A stretch of 64,000 nucleotides of DNA from Microplitis mediator (Eukaryota; Arthropoda; Insecta; Hymenoptera; Braconidae): contig NC_079977.1 in the NCBI RefSeq assembly GCF_029852145.1, positions 11,528,640-11,592,639 on the forward strand, given 5' to 3'. This document shows, in pieces, positions 35,460 to 46,308 of this stretch. The notes beneath the pieces were generated by a model that was not told where the DNA came from, did not search any database, and was given only the letters and a program-made list of their open reading frames with translations. The position numbers were made by a program, and so were the translations under genes. Every line of letters starts with the position of its first letter. The first letter of the stretch is position 1.

Positions 35460-36588
35460 AAGGCTTAATGCGGCGAATGTTTTTATTGAGATCTCTAATG
35501 TGTGAGCGCAATAACAATTCTTCAGCATGAAATTGAGAATCAAACCACAAACGCACCAGCTCCTTGATGACACCAAAAAAAGACACAGTGCACTAAATCA
35601 ACAACCGTAGTTTCAACAAAATCATGAACAATTTGGGAAAGTATTGAAGGTTCTGTTACTCCTTCAATACCTCGACCGGTCATGAATACTTTCTTCCCTT
35701 GATCACAGGTTTCCTTTGTCGTTTCCATCTGGCTTTAATAAGGAACTACTCAAAAATTGCCATCTTTTTTACTTCTAATTTTACATCGGCAGTAAGCGTG
35801 GATCGCCGTATGTCTTTTCATATTTAATAAACCGACTTTAGCTGACAAATCACAAGTGCCACAAATTATCTTTCCTTTAACTTTTATAAGATGTTCATGG
35901 TTAGGAATTTTAACAAATATTCATTTTTTTTTTTAAACTATTCTTAAATGTATTCATAAAAAGATTTGCTTGTGGTTGGTTGGCCCGAACCAGAAACCTG
36001 TGATAATTAAATTCTTGAATTGACTCCGAAGGGGAAAAGATCATTAATTGTAAGATAGAACGGCCGAATGATGAATTTAGAGGATTTATATAGAGCTATT
36101 CCATCAGTATTCTACGTAAAGAAAATATTATTTCTATACGATAAAAATGCATTTTCTGAAATTAAAGATTTATAAATCTCTCCATCCCAGATATCATCAT
36201 AATTATCTGCAGATTTTTTTGTCGATTTTCTAAACTTATAAAGTGATTGCATGAATAAGTTAGGAATAATACGATGGATATGAATTATTTTTCAAATTAT
36301 CCATTAAGAGAACACTACTGACTTTATGACGTATTACCAAAATAAGAATCAAAATAATTCTTTCACCAAGGGTAAAAGGTGCACCATTATAAATTGGTGA
36401 ATTCATATCTTCTGGATTCTCTTGAAATTCTTCATTGTCACTATCTTCACCAGATTTACTGTCATTATTCATACTATCAGCTTGACTATAATAATCATCA
36501 TCAGTATTATCAGAACTTGCATGATCATCATCATCATCAAGTGCTAATCCAAATGGGGATTTTCGTCATTCACATTGCCATTGCTTAA
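35460..36588 (-). pseudogene. EnSpm/CACTA-like transposase copy 2, N-terminal piece
   Basis: The minus strand begins with an acidic Asp/Ser/Asn-rich segment (SGEDSDNEEFQENPEDMN, about 36400-36460) and GAPFTLGERI. It then has the diagnostic TDGIALYKSSKFIIRPFYLT segment (about 36060-36110), a Cys-containing CGTCDLSAKVGLLNMKRH motif (about 35820-35860), RGIEGVTEPSILSQIVHDF and HCVFFGVIKELVRLWFDS. It stops near 35460 where element A interrupts it. Stops and frameshifts are present. It supplies the N-terminal third missing from copy 1. Confidence 0.7.
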
Positions 36589-37938
36589 GTTATTATTGAA
36601 GACTAAAATTACAATAAAGTTATGGTATTTACTTTAACATGAATCTGACACAGTGGATATATACTACGTGACGAGACGATTTTCCAGCCCAGTAAAATTG
36701 CTCGTGAATAAACTTTTGAGTTAGTTAACCGACATCGCAACAACCACGAGGCCAGGAATTACGTAACAACTTTTGTCGTTCACGTTTTACATCTAGACTC
36801 CCATTACTACATAGTGAGCTAGGTCTGCGTTATTTCCAGGAAACGCAATGCCCTACCTGTGAGCCTTTAAGTCGACCCACTGGAACGGACTTAGGCCAAG
36901 TGCCTTGCAAACCACCTTGTAGGGATATACGCAGCTGGCTCAATTAAAACGAGGCCAGTTTAGCCTATGTGGCGCTATCTCTAAGGGAAATAAACCATTA
37001 GCATTGATTTTACGCATCGAGCGACAGAGCGTGGGCTTGCCCAACACTGTTGCAGGAATAACAACAAAGAAATAATACTTCACGAAATCTATTAAGATAG
37101 AATCGAGAACTGATATTTTGAATCTTTTTTGATATTGTTTCGAGTTAAGGCTTAGTGCCGAATGATAATTTTATATTTTCAAGCTGTAAACATTGTATGT
37201 AACCGGTTAACGTTATTGTCTCGTGAGTCAAGACTGTAAAGTTGAATAAATTGCTGTTTCCTTATTATTACATGAATTCAGTGTCGATATTTTCATTGAA
37301 ATTGTAACATGTAAAATCCTCAGCTCGTAAGCTCACCGGAACCAGGGTCAATTTTATTGAGGAATATTAATAAGATAAATAATTTAAATTAGAAGATAAA
37401 TATAATTTAATTGAATACCAATAAAATAAATAGAGAGTAATGCAGTTAATTCTTTACAAGAAATAATTTAAACGATCGATAATAAACGGACGGTCGGTAA
37501 ATAAACTCGCGAACTAAGTGAACTCAAAACTAGCTCCCTCTTCCTGGTGACTCGGCGTCGTCCAGGAGTCTCTGACTCTATTCCCAGGCACAAGCGGATC
37601 AAATCCTTCTTGCCCCACCTACTCGGTATGCGTACCAACAGTATCTTGGCAGAAGGCGAAGATAATGGGAGAGTACTAATTAATTTTTAGCAAGTGTGTA
37701 TCCAGCGACACGCCCTAACTAAAATATTAATTAATGTAAAATCAACTTACCTTGATTTTATCCCAGCGGACCAAACTCAAGGTATCTTGATTGGCGAAAA
37801 TACAATCCAGCGACTAGTCAACTCAAGACAGGTAAAATCTCTGATCGGAATCAGGTTGCCAAAAGCGTTTTTAATTTTGCTTTTAACAACTTTGGAACAA
37901 CTATCTTCGAACGGACGCGTAACCGAATTTTTCGCGCT
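36589..37938. other. Unassigned region between EnSpm-like copy 2 and element C
   Basis: No convincing ORF. The 3' LTR of element C should lie about here but I see no match to the LTR at 61316-63268. Around 37690-37870 there are three ATCCAGCG-type motifs (37697, 37761, 37806) mixed with small hairpins, for example TAAAATCAA...TTGATTTTA (37736-37760). AATAAATTGC (about 37245) could be a polyA signal of an unrecognised LTR. Confidence 0.35.
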
Positions 37939-39042
37939 CTAGCGGTGGATCGGGAACAAACAATAATCTGGCCAATTTAATTTCATTTTGAACTTTTCTA
38001 TTGAATATTTTATAACTTTTAAACATTTAAATAATAATAATAATAAAAAAAAAATTCTTGAATCTCTCCACACTCCCTTTTCCTGGAAAAAAAAGCGTTG
38101 AACTACGTTTGACGCTTTTCGTTTTGATGTGGATCCTGGTGATGATGATGATGATGGTTCAGCAAACTTTGATAGATAATCCTTTAAGTATTTTCCAGTA
38201 GGCTTTTTAATGGTGACGTTACGGGTTCGAATTACTTTAAACACCTGATCGAATTTGTCATAGGCATGAAAAGTGCGACGTCGACGGCCTTCTTGCAATG
38301 GTCGATCCTCCAGCTCGGCTAATGGTCGGAAGACCTTTTTTATTCTATCCATGGCCGTTTCAATTTTCTTTGGTGGCTCGAATCGTGGTGCTCCTGGAAG
38401 TATACTGTCAGGTGAATAGTTCTCCAGCATTTCAGCTGCGTCATAACTCAACCAACTTGGTTCAATTTCCCTGGTAGGACTTAATGAAGCGTCGTTGATG
38501 GGTTCAACTGGTGGATTTGAAGCAGTTTTTGGTGTTGGAATGCTATTGTCAGGCTTGGTTGGTTGATTTGAAGTGTTGGTTATTGGAAGTGGAACTGATT
38601 TGGAAATAATGTGATGCGGAACGGGAACTTGAATATGATTTAATGGCAGAGAGACTGGAAATGAGTTAATATTTGATTTGGTTTGTGGTTTCGGTGGACT
38701 AGATGAGGTTGACGGTCTTTGAAACTCCGGTCGGGTTGGATCATACGGTTCAACTTGATTATGGTGAATGTTAGTCGACTTTTTGCGGTTAGTACGTTGA
38801 GGACTGTACTTTGTGTACGGGCCCGGACTTGCTGACCTAAAAAGTTGTTTCATTTTTCTTTTTCTTTCTAAGTCAACTCGCATTTTCCGGATTTTCCTGG
38901 GTTTATGAGCACAAGCAAGATTAAAAATGGCATATTGGTTAGGATTTTCTACTCCTCCGCATTGACTCAAAACTTCTTGAAGCATATGGGTCTCGTACAG
39001 CAATTCGACGCGTGGTTGCGTCATTTTAGAAAAACTATTCAT
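37939..39042 (-). CDS. Element C: intact third ORF after integrase, unknown function
   Basis: An uninterrupted 367-codon minus-strand reading from MNSFSKMTQPRVELLYETHM to a stop at 37939. It follows the integrase C-terminus of element C, the env position. The middle is Pro/Ser/Thr-rich and probably disordered, and two basic patches occur (RKIRKMRVDLERKRKMK; EGRRRRTFHAYDKFDQ). The C-terminus has a short hydrophobic run (IFFLLLLLF) but there is no N-terminal signal peptide. I recognise no domain. It is open while the pol gene of the same element is broken, which is unexpected if the element is simply decaying. It could be a phosphoprotein-like accessory protein or a fused host segment. Confidence 0.55.
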   Translation of the reverse strand: MNSFSKMTQPRVELLYETHMLQEVLSQCGGVENPNQYAIFNLACAHKPRKIRKMRVDLERKRKMKQLFRSASPGPYTKYSPQRTNRKKSTNIHHNQVEPYDPTRPEFQRPSTSSSPPKPQTKSNINSFPVSLPLNHIQVPVPHHIISKSVPLPITNTSNQPTKPDNSIPTPKTASNPPVEPINDASLSPTREIEPSWLSYDAAEMLENYSPDSILPGAPRFEPPKKIETAMDRIKKVFRPLAELEDRPLQEGRRRRTFHAYDKFDQVFKVIRTRNVTIKKPTGKYLKDYLSKFAEPSSSSSPGSTSKRKASNVVQRFFFQEKGVWRDSRIFFLLLLLFKCLKVIKYSIEKFKMKLNWPDYCLFPIHR

Positions 39043-39129
39043 ATTTTAACAATTCAAAACAAACAAAAGAAAATAGATAAGAATAGTAAAGCAATTAAGT
39101 TTTTAGTTATTAATGTTAGTTTCTAGTCA

Positions 39130-39356
39130 TTGATCTAGTAATTCTACGATTTTCATTGATTTCCTCTGGTTCCGGTAACTTAGTAGAAGTTGATGGATTG
39201 AAATTATTTTTAGGAAGTTTACTGAGAATATTTAACTCGGTTTTTATATCATTTTTGAGGTTTGTTCATAAAAAGGTTACAAATCTTTTAGATGTACGAT
39301 ATGACTTTTTCCTTCTTTACTAATTTCGAACATAGCAGGTCCTATAGTTTGAGTAA
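39130..39356 (-). pseudogene. Element C: integrase C-terminal tail
   Basis: Minus-strand TQTIGPAMFEISKEGKSH then IVHLKDL resembles the C-terminal integrase segment of Ty3/gypsy elements (GPY...VHLKDLKP). It continues the reading that was cut at 41346 by the TA-flanked foldback. Stops follow. Confidence 0.6.
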
Positions 39357-39358
39357 TA

Positions 39359-41343
39359 CACTGGTCACAGAAATTAAGGGATAGAAAAAAAATCCGAAAT
39401 TTTTAGGTGATTTTCAACATGCTGTAACTCGGTGAAAAATGGTCGAACAAAAAAACTAAAAAAAGCAAATTGTAGCCTCAAGTTTCTAGTTTTCAGATCT
39501 GGACTTGAAAATTTTTTATCATGTACGGTTCCGGAGTAATCATAAGAAAACCAACGAAAAAAAAAATTTCAAAATTTTTGCTGGTCTTTCAATACCTCTA
39601 TGGGCGACAATAAATTTTTTTGAATAATCCAACTGTCTGACTTTTCTCAGAAATTTTATGCCCTTTAATTTGGTGGCCTTAAAAAGTCTCTACGATGATT
39701 TGGCGCCGAGTTATCATCGATCAAAGCAAAAAAGTCCATATTGGCTTTGATAATCAATAACTCCGGATGTATTGGTCGTAAAGAGAATGAAAGCAGGGTT
39801 TTGAAAACTGGAAAACATTCTCTATAAGGCAAGATTCGTGGCATTTGATAGAAAAATTTTTTTTAAAGCGATATTGTTTGGTAAAAAACAGGTAAAAATT
39901 CACAAATTTAAGGAAATTCGGAAATCTTGCTATAACTTTGGATATAACGGATGAACAAAGGATATCTTCGACTTTTTTTCAACCTCAAAGTGTCCTGAAA
40001 AAACCCTGAAAATTTCAAATCGCTGCGATTTTTCTTTCTTAGTGCGCCGAAGCTTTAAATTTATCGATTTTGTCAAAAATCACCATAATTGGTAGTTTCT
40101 CGGTTTTTGTTCATTTTTTCGATTTGAAAATGGTTTTTTACCGGTAATTTTCATTTTTTCGATCAAAACGATCGATTATCGAAAAAAATTGAAAAAAAAA
40201 AAATTTTGAAACAAAATTTTTTTTATTTCAAATTTTTTTTTTTTGTTGTATCTGCAATGATTTATCATTGTCAAAAAAAATTCTTAAAATTTTTTTTACC
40301 GCCGGCATTAAAGTTACCTAAAGCGTATGTTTGTTAAGTTGACATTTAAAGCAGATGCAGTTACAGCGGTAAAAAAAATTTTAGGAATTTTTTTTGACAA
40401 TGATTAATCATTGCGGATACAAAAAAAAAAAAAAATTTGAAAAAAAAAAATTTTTGAAAAAAAAAATTTTGAAAAAAAAAAAAATTTTTTTCACAATTTT
40501 TTTTTTTTCAATTTTTTTTGATAATCGATCTTTCTGATCAAAGTAATGACGATTATCGGTAGAAAAACCATTTTCAAATCGAAAAAATGAACAAAAACCG
40601 AGAAACTACCAATTATGGTGATTTTTGACAAAATCGATAAATTTAAAGCTTCGGCGCACTAAGAGAGAAAAATCGCAGCGATTTGAAATTTTCAGGGTTT
40701 TTTCAGGACACTTTGAGGTTGAAAAAAAGTCGAAGATATCCTTTGTTCATCCGTTAAATCCAAAGTTATAGCAAGATTTCCGAATATCCTTAAATTTGTG
40801 AATTTTTACCTGTTTTTTACCAAACAATATCGCTTTAAAAAAAATTTTTCTATCAAATGCCACGAATCTTGCCTTGTAGAGAATGTTTTCCAGTTTTCAA
40901 AACCCTGCTTTCATTCTCTGTACGACCAATACATCCGGAGTTATTGATTATCAAAGCCAATATGGACTTTTTTGCTTTGATCGATGATAACTCGGCGCCA
41001 AATCGTCGTAGAGACTTTTTAAGGCCACCAAATTAAAGGGCATAAAATTTCTGAGAAAAGTCAGACAGTTGGATTATTCAAAAAAATTTATTGTCGCCCA
41101 TAGAGGTATTGAAAGACCAGCAAAAATTTTGAAAATTTTTTTTTCGTTGGTTTTCTTATGATTACTCCGGAACCGTACATGATAAAAAATTTTCATGTCC
41201 AGATCTAAAAACTAGAAACTTGAGGCTACAATTTGCTTTTTTTTAGTTTTTTTGTTCGACCATTTTTCACCGAGTTACAGCATGTTGAAAATCACCTAAA
41301 AATTTCGGATTTTTTTTCTATCCCTTAATTTCTGTGACCAGTG
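39359..41343. mobile_element. Foldback MITE, Tc1/mariner-like, TA-flanked (family M1, copy 2)
   Basis: Same CACTGGTCACAGAAATTAAG termini and about 800-bp arms as 9603-11239, flanked by TA (39357-39358, 41344-41345). It is longer because the centre holds another inverted repeat (about 40236-40306 and 40366-40425, around GCAATGATTTATCATTGTC). It interrupts the integrase reading of element C. Confidence 0.85.
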
Positions 41344-41345
41344 TA

Positions 41346-43411
41346 GTATAACCGGAAGTAAATTTGTTTGCTCATTTGCTAGAAAAATTATCTATTGCGG
41401 AAGATAAATAGTGTTCGCGTTTACAGACTTGATCTCCAATTAGAGGTGACCAAACACGGTGACGTTTATTGTAATATTTACTTTGGTGATCGTAAGCTTG
41501 CGCCAGGCAAGCTTAACTCAGACAAGTTCGAAGGTCTCTGTTAAAGTTTTTGTGATTCGAGGAATATCTTATTCTTCTTTAGGACCTTGTTTCTGAGATT
41601 GAAGGGATACTGGAGGCATTACTTCCCTACCATAATTGAGGTATACCGGAGTGAATTGAGTAGAGTCATGTCGAGCAGTATTATAGGCAAAGGTAAGTTC
41701 TGGTATGAGTTTGTCCCATATTTTTTGGTTCTTTTCTACAAACTGAGCTAACATAGCTTCTATGGCTTAATTTACGCGTTCAACTGGGTTACACTGGGCC
41801 GAGTACGGTGGGGTACGTATGTGTTTGATTTGACAGTCGTTCAGTAGATTAGTGAATTCTTTACTGATAAAGGGAGTACCGTTATCTGTGATTACTGTTT
41901 CTACTCATCCAAATCGCAACAAGATACGTTCTTTAAAAGCTCGTGTAATTGAAGTAGCAGTTTGTTGGCGGAGGGGCTGTACTTCAATCCATTTCGTAAA
42001 TTTGTCTTGAAAGACAACGGCATAAGACATTCTGTTAGATGATCGTGGTTTCGGACTGATTATGTCAGCTGAGACAACTTCCCACGGACGCGTAGCTTCA
42101 ATAGTTCCCATGACTCCCGCAGTAGGTTTTTGAGACAGTTTAAATTCTTGACACTTAACACAACTTCTTACAAAATTAGTAATATCCGCGCGCATTCTAG
42201 GCCAATAACAATATTTGGAAATTCTTGCGATGGTTTTAGCAATTTCCAAGTGACCGGCGGTAGGTTCGTCATGATTTTCGCGAAGGATTTTTAATCTGTC
42301 AGGTTCAGCAATACATAATTTACAAACATTACCTCGGTCAGTGTAATCTAAACTGTGATGTGCGTGTCGGTAAAGACTATCGTTGATAATACAGAATTCG
42401 GGAAAGTTTTGCGGTTCGGTTTTGACTCCAGTTTTTACTCGGCTATACCAATCATCAATTTTTACATTAGCTATCAAAATACTAAAGTCTACGGTTTCTT
42501 CAATATTACTACTGCTACTAATTTCTTCGTTTCTCGATAATGCATCAGCAACTTTATTCCATTTTCCTTTACGGTAAATAATTTCGAAGTCAAATTGTTG
42601 CAAATAGAGGCTCCATCGAGCAACTCTACTTGTTGGACTTTTAATAGTCCTTAACCATTTAAGAGATTGATGATCAGTAATTACCGAGAATTGATAACCT
42701 TCAAGACAGGGTCTCATCTTTTGGATTCCCCAAACTACCACCAAGCACTCTTTTTCGGTAATGGGATAATTTTGTTCGGCTTTATTTAAAGTTCTACTGG
42801 CATACGCAATAACGCATTCTTTGTCATCTTGGATTTGAGTGAGTATGGCTCCTAATCCAATGTTACTTGCGTCAGTTTGGAGGGTGAATCGTTTTGTAAA
42901 ATCTGGAGGGATTAGAAAAGGAGCAGTTTGTAATTTTAATTTCGAAGTATCAAACGCGGTTTGTTCTAGTTTTCCCATTTCCATTGTTTTCGTTTATGAA
43001 GAAGAACGGTTAACGGTTTTTTTAGATCAGCATAGTTGGGTATAAATCAGCGGTACCAGGAGATCATTCCCAGGAATTGACGAAGTTCTTGGACGGTTTT
43101 CGGTGATTGAATTTCTTGGATCGCACGAACTTTTCGGGATCAGTACAGATACCTTCCCCATTAATTACATGGCCTAAATATACGGTTTGTTTTTCCAAGA
43201 AATGACTTTTATCCGGATTTATTTTCAGGTTAACAGTTTTCAAACGAGTAAAAATTTCGCGCAGTAGTTCCATGAGGTGTTCAAGTGTTTCACTGACTAT
43301 AATGATGTCGTCAAGATGAACTACCACGTATGGTTCGAGATCCGCACCAAGAATTTTAGACATAGCTCGTTGAAAAGTTGCAGGAGCGGAGTGATGGCCA
43401 AATGGCATCAC
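41346..43411 (-). pseudogene. pol: Element C: RT, RNase H and integrase
   Basis: Minus-strand pieces 43411-43064 (RT palm), 42984-41905 (RNase H and integrase) and 41754-41569. RT has MMPFGHHSAPATFQRAM and VVVHLDDIIIVSE, where the usual Tyr of the Tyr-x-Asp-Asp motif is His. RNase H shows LQTDASNIGLGAIL, EKECLVVVWGIQKM, VITDHQSLKWL and KWNKVADALSR. Integrase has HDEPTAGHLEIAKTIAR, CVKCQEFK and VVSADIISPKPR. A VCKREHYLS-type C-terminal segment reads to 41346, where the foldback cuts it. Stops and frameshifts make it a pseudogene. It is a different lineage from A/B. Confidence 0.85.
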
Positions 43412-43631
43412 ACGGAAATGAAACAGGCCGCGACCAGGAATAGTAAACGCGGTTATCGGTTTACTAGCATCATCTAAAGGGATTTGTCAATATCCGCTTT
43501 TTAAATCAATTGTTGTACTAAATTTCGCGGTTCATAGTTTATCTAGAGATACATTAATGAAATGTAATGGGAAAGCATCTTTCTCTGTTACGTCATTCAC
43601 ATTGCGCAGATCAACACAGAATCTAAGTTTG

Positions 43632-43988
43632 TTATTCTTTTTTTTGAATCATAACAACGGGAGAGCTCCACGGACTATCAGAAGGCTCAATTATTCCGTC
43701 TTTTAACATTTGATCGACTTCATCATTCATAATTTTCTGCACTGCCAGATTACGCAGGTAATAGCGAGTTTTGATTGGTTCAACATTTGGTTTTAGTTTA
43801 ATTTTATGAACGGCACAAGTAGTTAAACCGGTAAGATAAAGGTTTTCTTCAACTAACTGAGCAATTTCGTCGCGCGCGCTTTCTTCGTTAATTATTTGGA
43901 ATTCATTTCCTGAGAATTGATCAATCTGATGTACCATTTGATAACCGAATTTTAATAAATTATCCATACCAAGTAAAATATCATTTGA
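43632..43988 (-). pseudogene. Element C: protease C-half and start of RT
   Basis: From the element B boundary the minus strand reads CSNDILLGMDNLLKFGYQM, the conserved C-terminal ILGMD strand of a retropepsin. It continues through LTTCAVHKIKLKPNVEPI and a typical RT entry (MNDEVDQMLKDGIIEPSDSP, WSSPVVMIQKKE). The N-half with the catalytic DTGA is at 61035-61290, 17 kb away. Confidence 0.82.
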
Positions 43989-43992
43989 ACAG
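43989..43992. other. Target-site duplication of element B (left)
   Basis: ACAG, repeated at 61035-61038 beyond the other LTR. A 4-bp TSD is typical of Ty3/gypsy integration. Confidence 0.8.
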
Positions 43993-46118
43993 TGAAACGA
44001 TGTTGAGGTCCACCCCCTATAATAGTGGGTGAATCAACCGTCCGTTACCCATTTCTGACTTTCGTAAGAAATAGGCCGGTGTCCCTTTTAGCCAGCGGGC
44101 TAACTATTTGGTAACTGATCCTAGTGTTACCCGGTTCGTAAGGACCAGACGACCGGTTGGCCTTGAATTTATATACGCTAAATGCATATAAAGGATCGGG
44201 AGTCGCGGGGCAAGATAAATTATATAAATAGAAATTAGATTACAGGTATTTGCGTAGCAAGCCAAAGAGTGATAAGCACAAAAGGTTGAAAAAGGTATAA
44301 TAATAATAGAATTGTTATACTTACCTATAAGTTGCTGGTTGAATGATGCAGGTAGAGAATAGCAGGTAATAGATAAAAGCAGAGACAATTGTGGTCTAAG
44401 CATCACAATTGTCGATTAAAAACGACAAGCAGGTGGATTACGGGGTTGCCGTCTTCTAAAGTGAATACTATAGGCTATGGTGTACGATAGGATGGGCCGG
44501 AAATCCGCTTTTTTTAATTTTCATTATTAATACCAAAAATATTATTCCTAGTACAAAAAAAAAATTTTTCGAAAATCAAAAAAAATTTTAGGTCGGCATC
44601 TTAGGCTCGCCAAATCCCGCTAAAATTAGAAGTTGTTTAAAATTTCTTTTCCAACCATTTTAATCGGAAATTGAATTCTCTACAAAAAAAGTCCTATAAT
44701 AAAATTTCGTAAAGTTGATAGTTGCAACTCAGATACCTGCAATTTTGCTCTGAAAAATGAAATTTTTCAAGGTATTATTACTTTTTCAGGGTAAAAAATA
44801 AATTTTATCATCAAAATTTCGTAGGAAATTCAATTTTCTACAAAACAGACCTAATAAAAAATTATTCAAAGTTGATAGTTACAAAGAAAATAGCAATTCT
44901 TGCTGAAAACCACCAAGTAACGAGAAATGTGACTATCTAAACATAAAACTGCCAAGTTCTGAATAACTATGAATTTCAAGTTTTTACCAGAAGACCCATT
45001 TTGAGAGAAATTTGATTTTTCATGAAATTTACATGATAAAATTCATATTTTACCCTGAAAAAATCATAATATCATGAAAAATTATATTTTTTAGAACAAA
45101 ATTGCGATTATCTCAGTAACTATCAACTTTACGTAATTTTATCATAGGAACTTTTATGTAGAGAATTAAATTTCCGATCAAAATAAGTTGAACGACTTCT
45201 AACTTTAACGGGATTTGGCGAGCCTAAGATATCGACCTAAAATTTTTTTTGTTTTCTAAAAAATTTTTTTTTTCGTACAAAGAAAAATATTTTTGGTATT
45301 AATAATGAAAATTCAAAAAAAGCGTATTTTCGGCCCACCCTAGTGTACGACCAAGGTCGTACGAGGCTGCGCAAGGCATACCTCTACGAGGTTGCCGTCT
45401 TCTGCAGGAAAATGCTGCAGGCTAGGATGTGTGAGTAATTCACACGAGGATACGCCAAGAAGAACCTCTACGGGGTTGCCGTCTTCTGTAAGGAAAGGAT
45501 ACAGGCTATGGTGTATGAATAATTCATACGAGGATACGTAAAAGTGTATCCCCACGGGGTTTCCGTCTTCTGTAAGGAAATTATACAGGCTAGGAGGTGT
45601 AAGCAGGTTTACACGAGAATGCAGTAATTGCATTCCTACGGGGTTTTCGTCTTCTATATGTAGAAGGCTATAGGCTAGGAGGTGTGTAATCACACAGGAT
45701 AGACCAAGGTATATCTGTACGGGGCTTCCGTCTTCCATAGTAAATGCTATGGGCTAAACTTATCTAGGGTCATGCTTAGAAACTACTAGACAAGCAGGTA
45801 GAGTTTAAAAATTAAAAAAAGGTTAAAATGTAAACTAAGTTTATTATAAAGACATAATGAAATTATAGGTGAGAAAACTATTATCAATCCATCTGAATAA
45901 ATTGGCGGCGCGCAGGCCTTCTTATAGATTCACGTCGATGCTCACGCGTCGACGTGGTGCGCATCCCTTCCATTTAAGACACAAATGGAGAGGGATTATG
46001 TAAGAATAATAATAATTAATCAATACTCGCGCAGGTAAACCAGATAACGTGTAGTAAATGCCCTCGGTAACCGTCTATTATTATGGTATGATAATAAGGT
46101 ATCTTAAACCTCGTTACA
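43993..46118 (-). mobile_element. Element B: 3' LTR, interrupted by a hAT-like foldback
   Basis: TGAAACGATG...CTCGTTACA on the plus strand, about 1.27 kb once the 855-bp foldback (44488-45342) and one copy of its TSD are removed. It has five 84-bp hairpin units. The first 495 bases differ from the 5' LTR at about thirty positions by eye, but the stretch from about 45520 to 46040 is nearly identical. Confidence 0.85.
44488..45342. mobile_element. hAT-like foldback MITE (family H1, copy 1), 8-bp TSD
   Basis: Termini TAGGATGGGCCGGAAATCC and inverse GGCCCACCCTA, flanked by GTGTACGA on both sides (44480-44487, 45343-45350). The other B LTR gives the empty site. Long arms with internal repeats around GTTGATAGTTAC. 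8-bp TSD and TAGGGTGGGC ends suit hAT. No transposase. Confidence 0.88.
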
Positions 46119-46128
46119 CCCCCGGGCC
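46119..46128 (-). promoter_or_regulatory. Element B: polypurine tract
   Basis: CCCCCGGGCC on the plus strand, directly beside the 3' LTR start. It matches 34187-34196 of element A. Confidence 0.6.
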
Positions 46129-46308
46129 AGACTGGAAGTTACTCGGTGACTTTCAGTCGAAAGCAAAATAAAGAATACCATGATGATAGGCGATTACGTA
46201 CAATCAATCTATAAAGTAATAGCATAATTAAAGATGTAATCACAAAATTAATAATTAATAATAGTTAACAATAATTAATTGTAGTAATTAATAATAGTCA
46301 GTAAACTA

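Noticed and set aside
36589..37938. 3' LTR of element C
   Set aside because: No visible match to LTR 61316-63268, so I list it only as unassigned.
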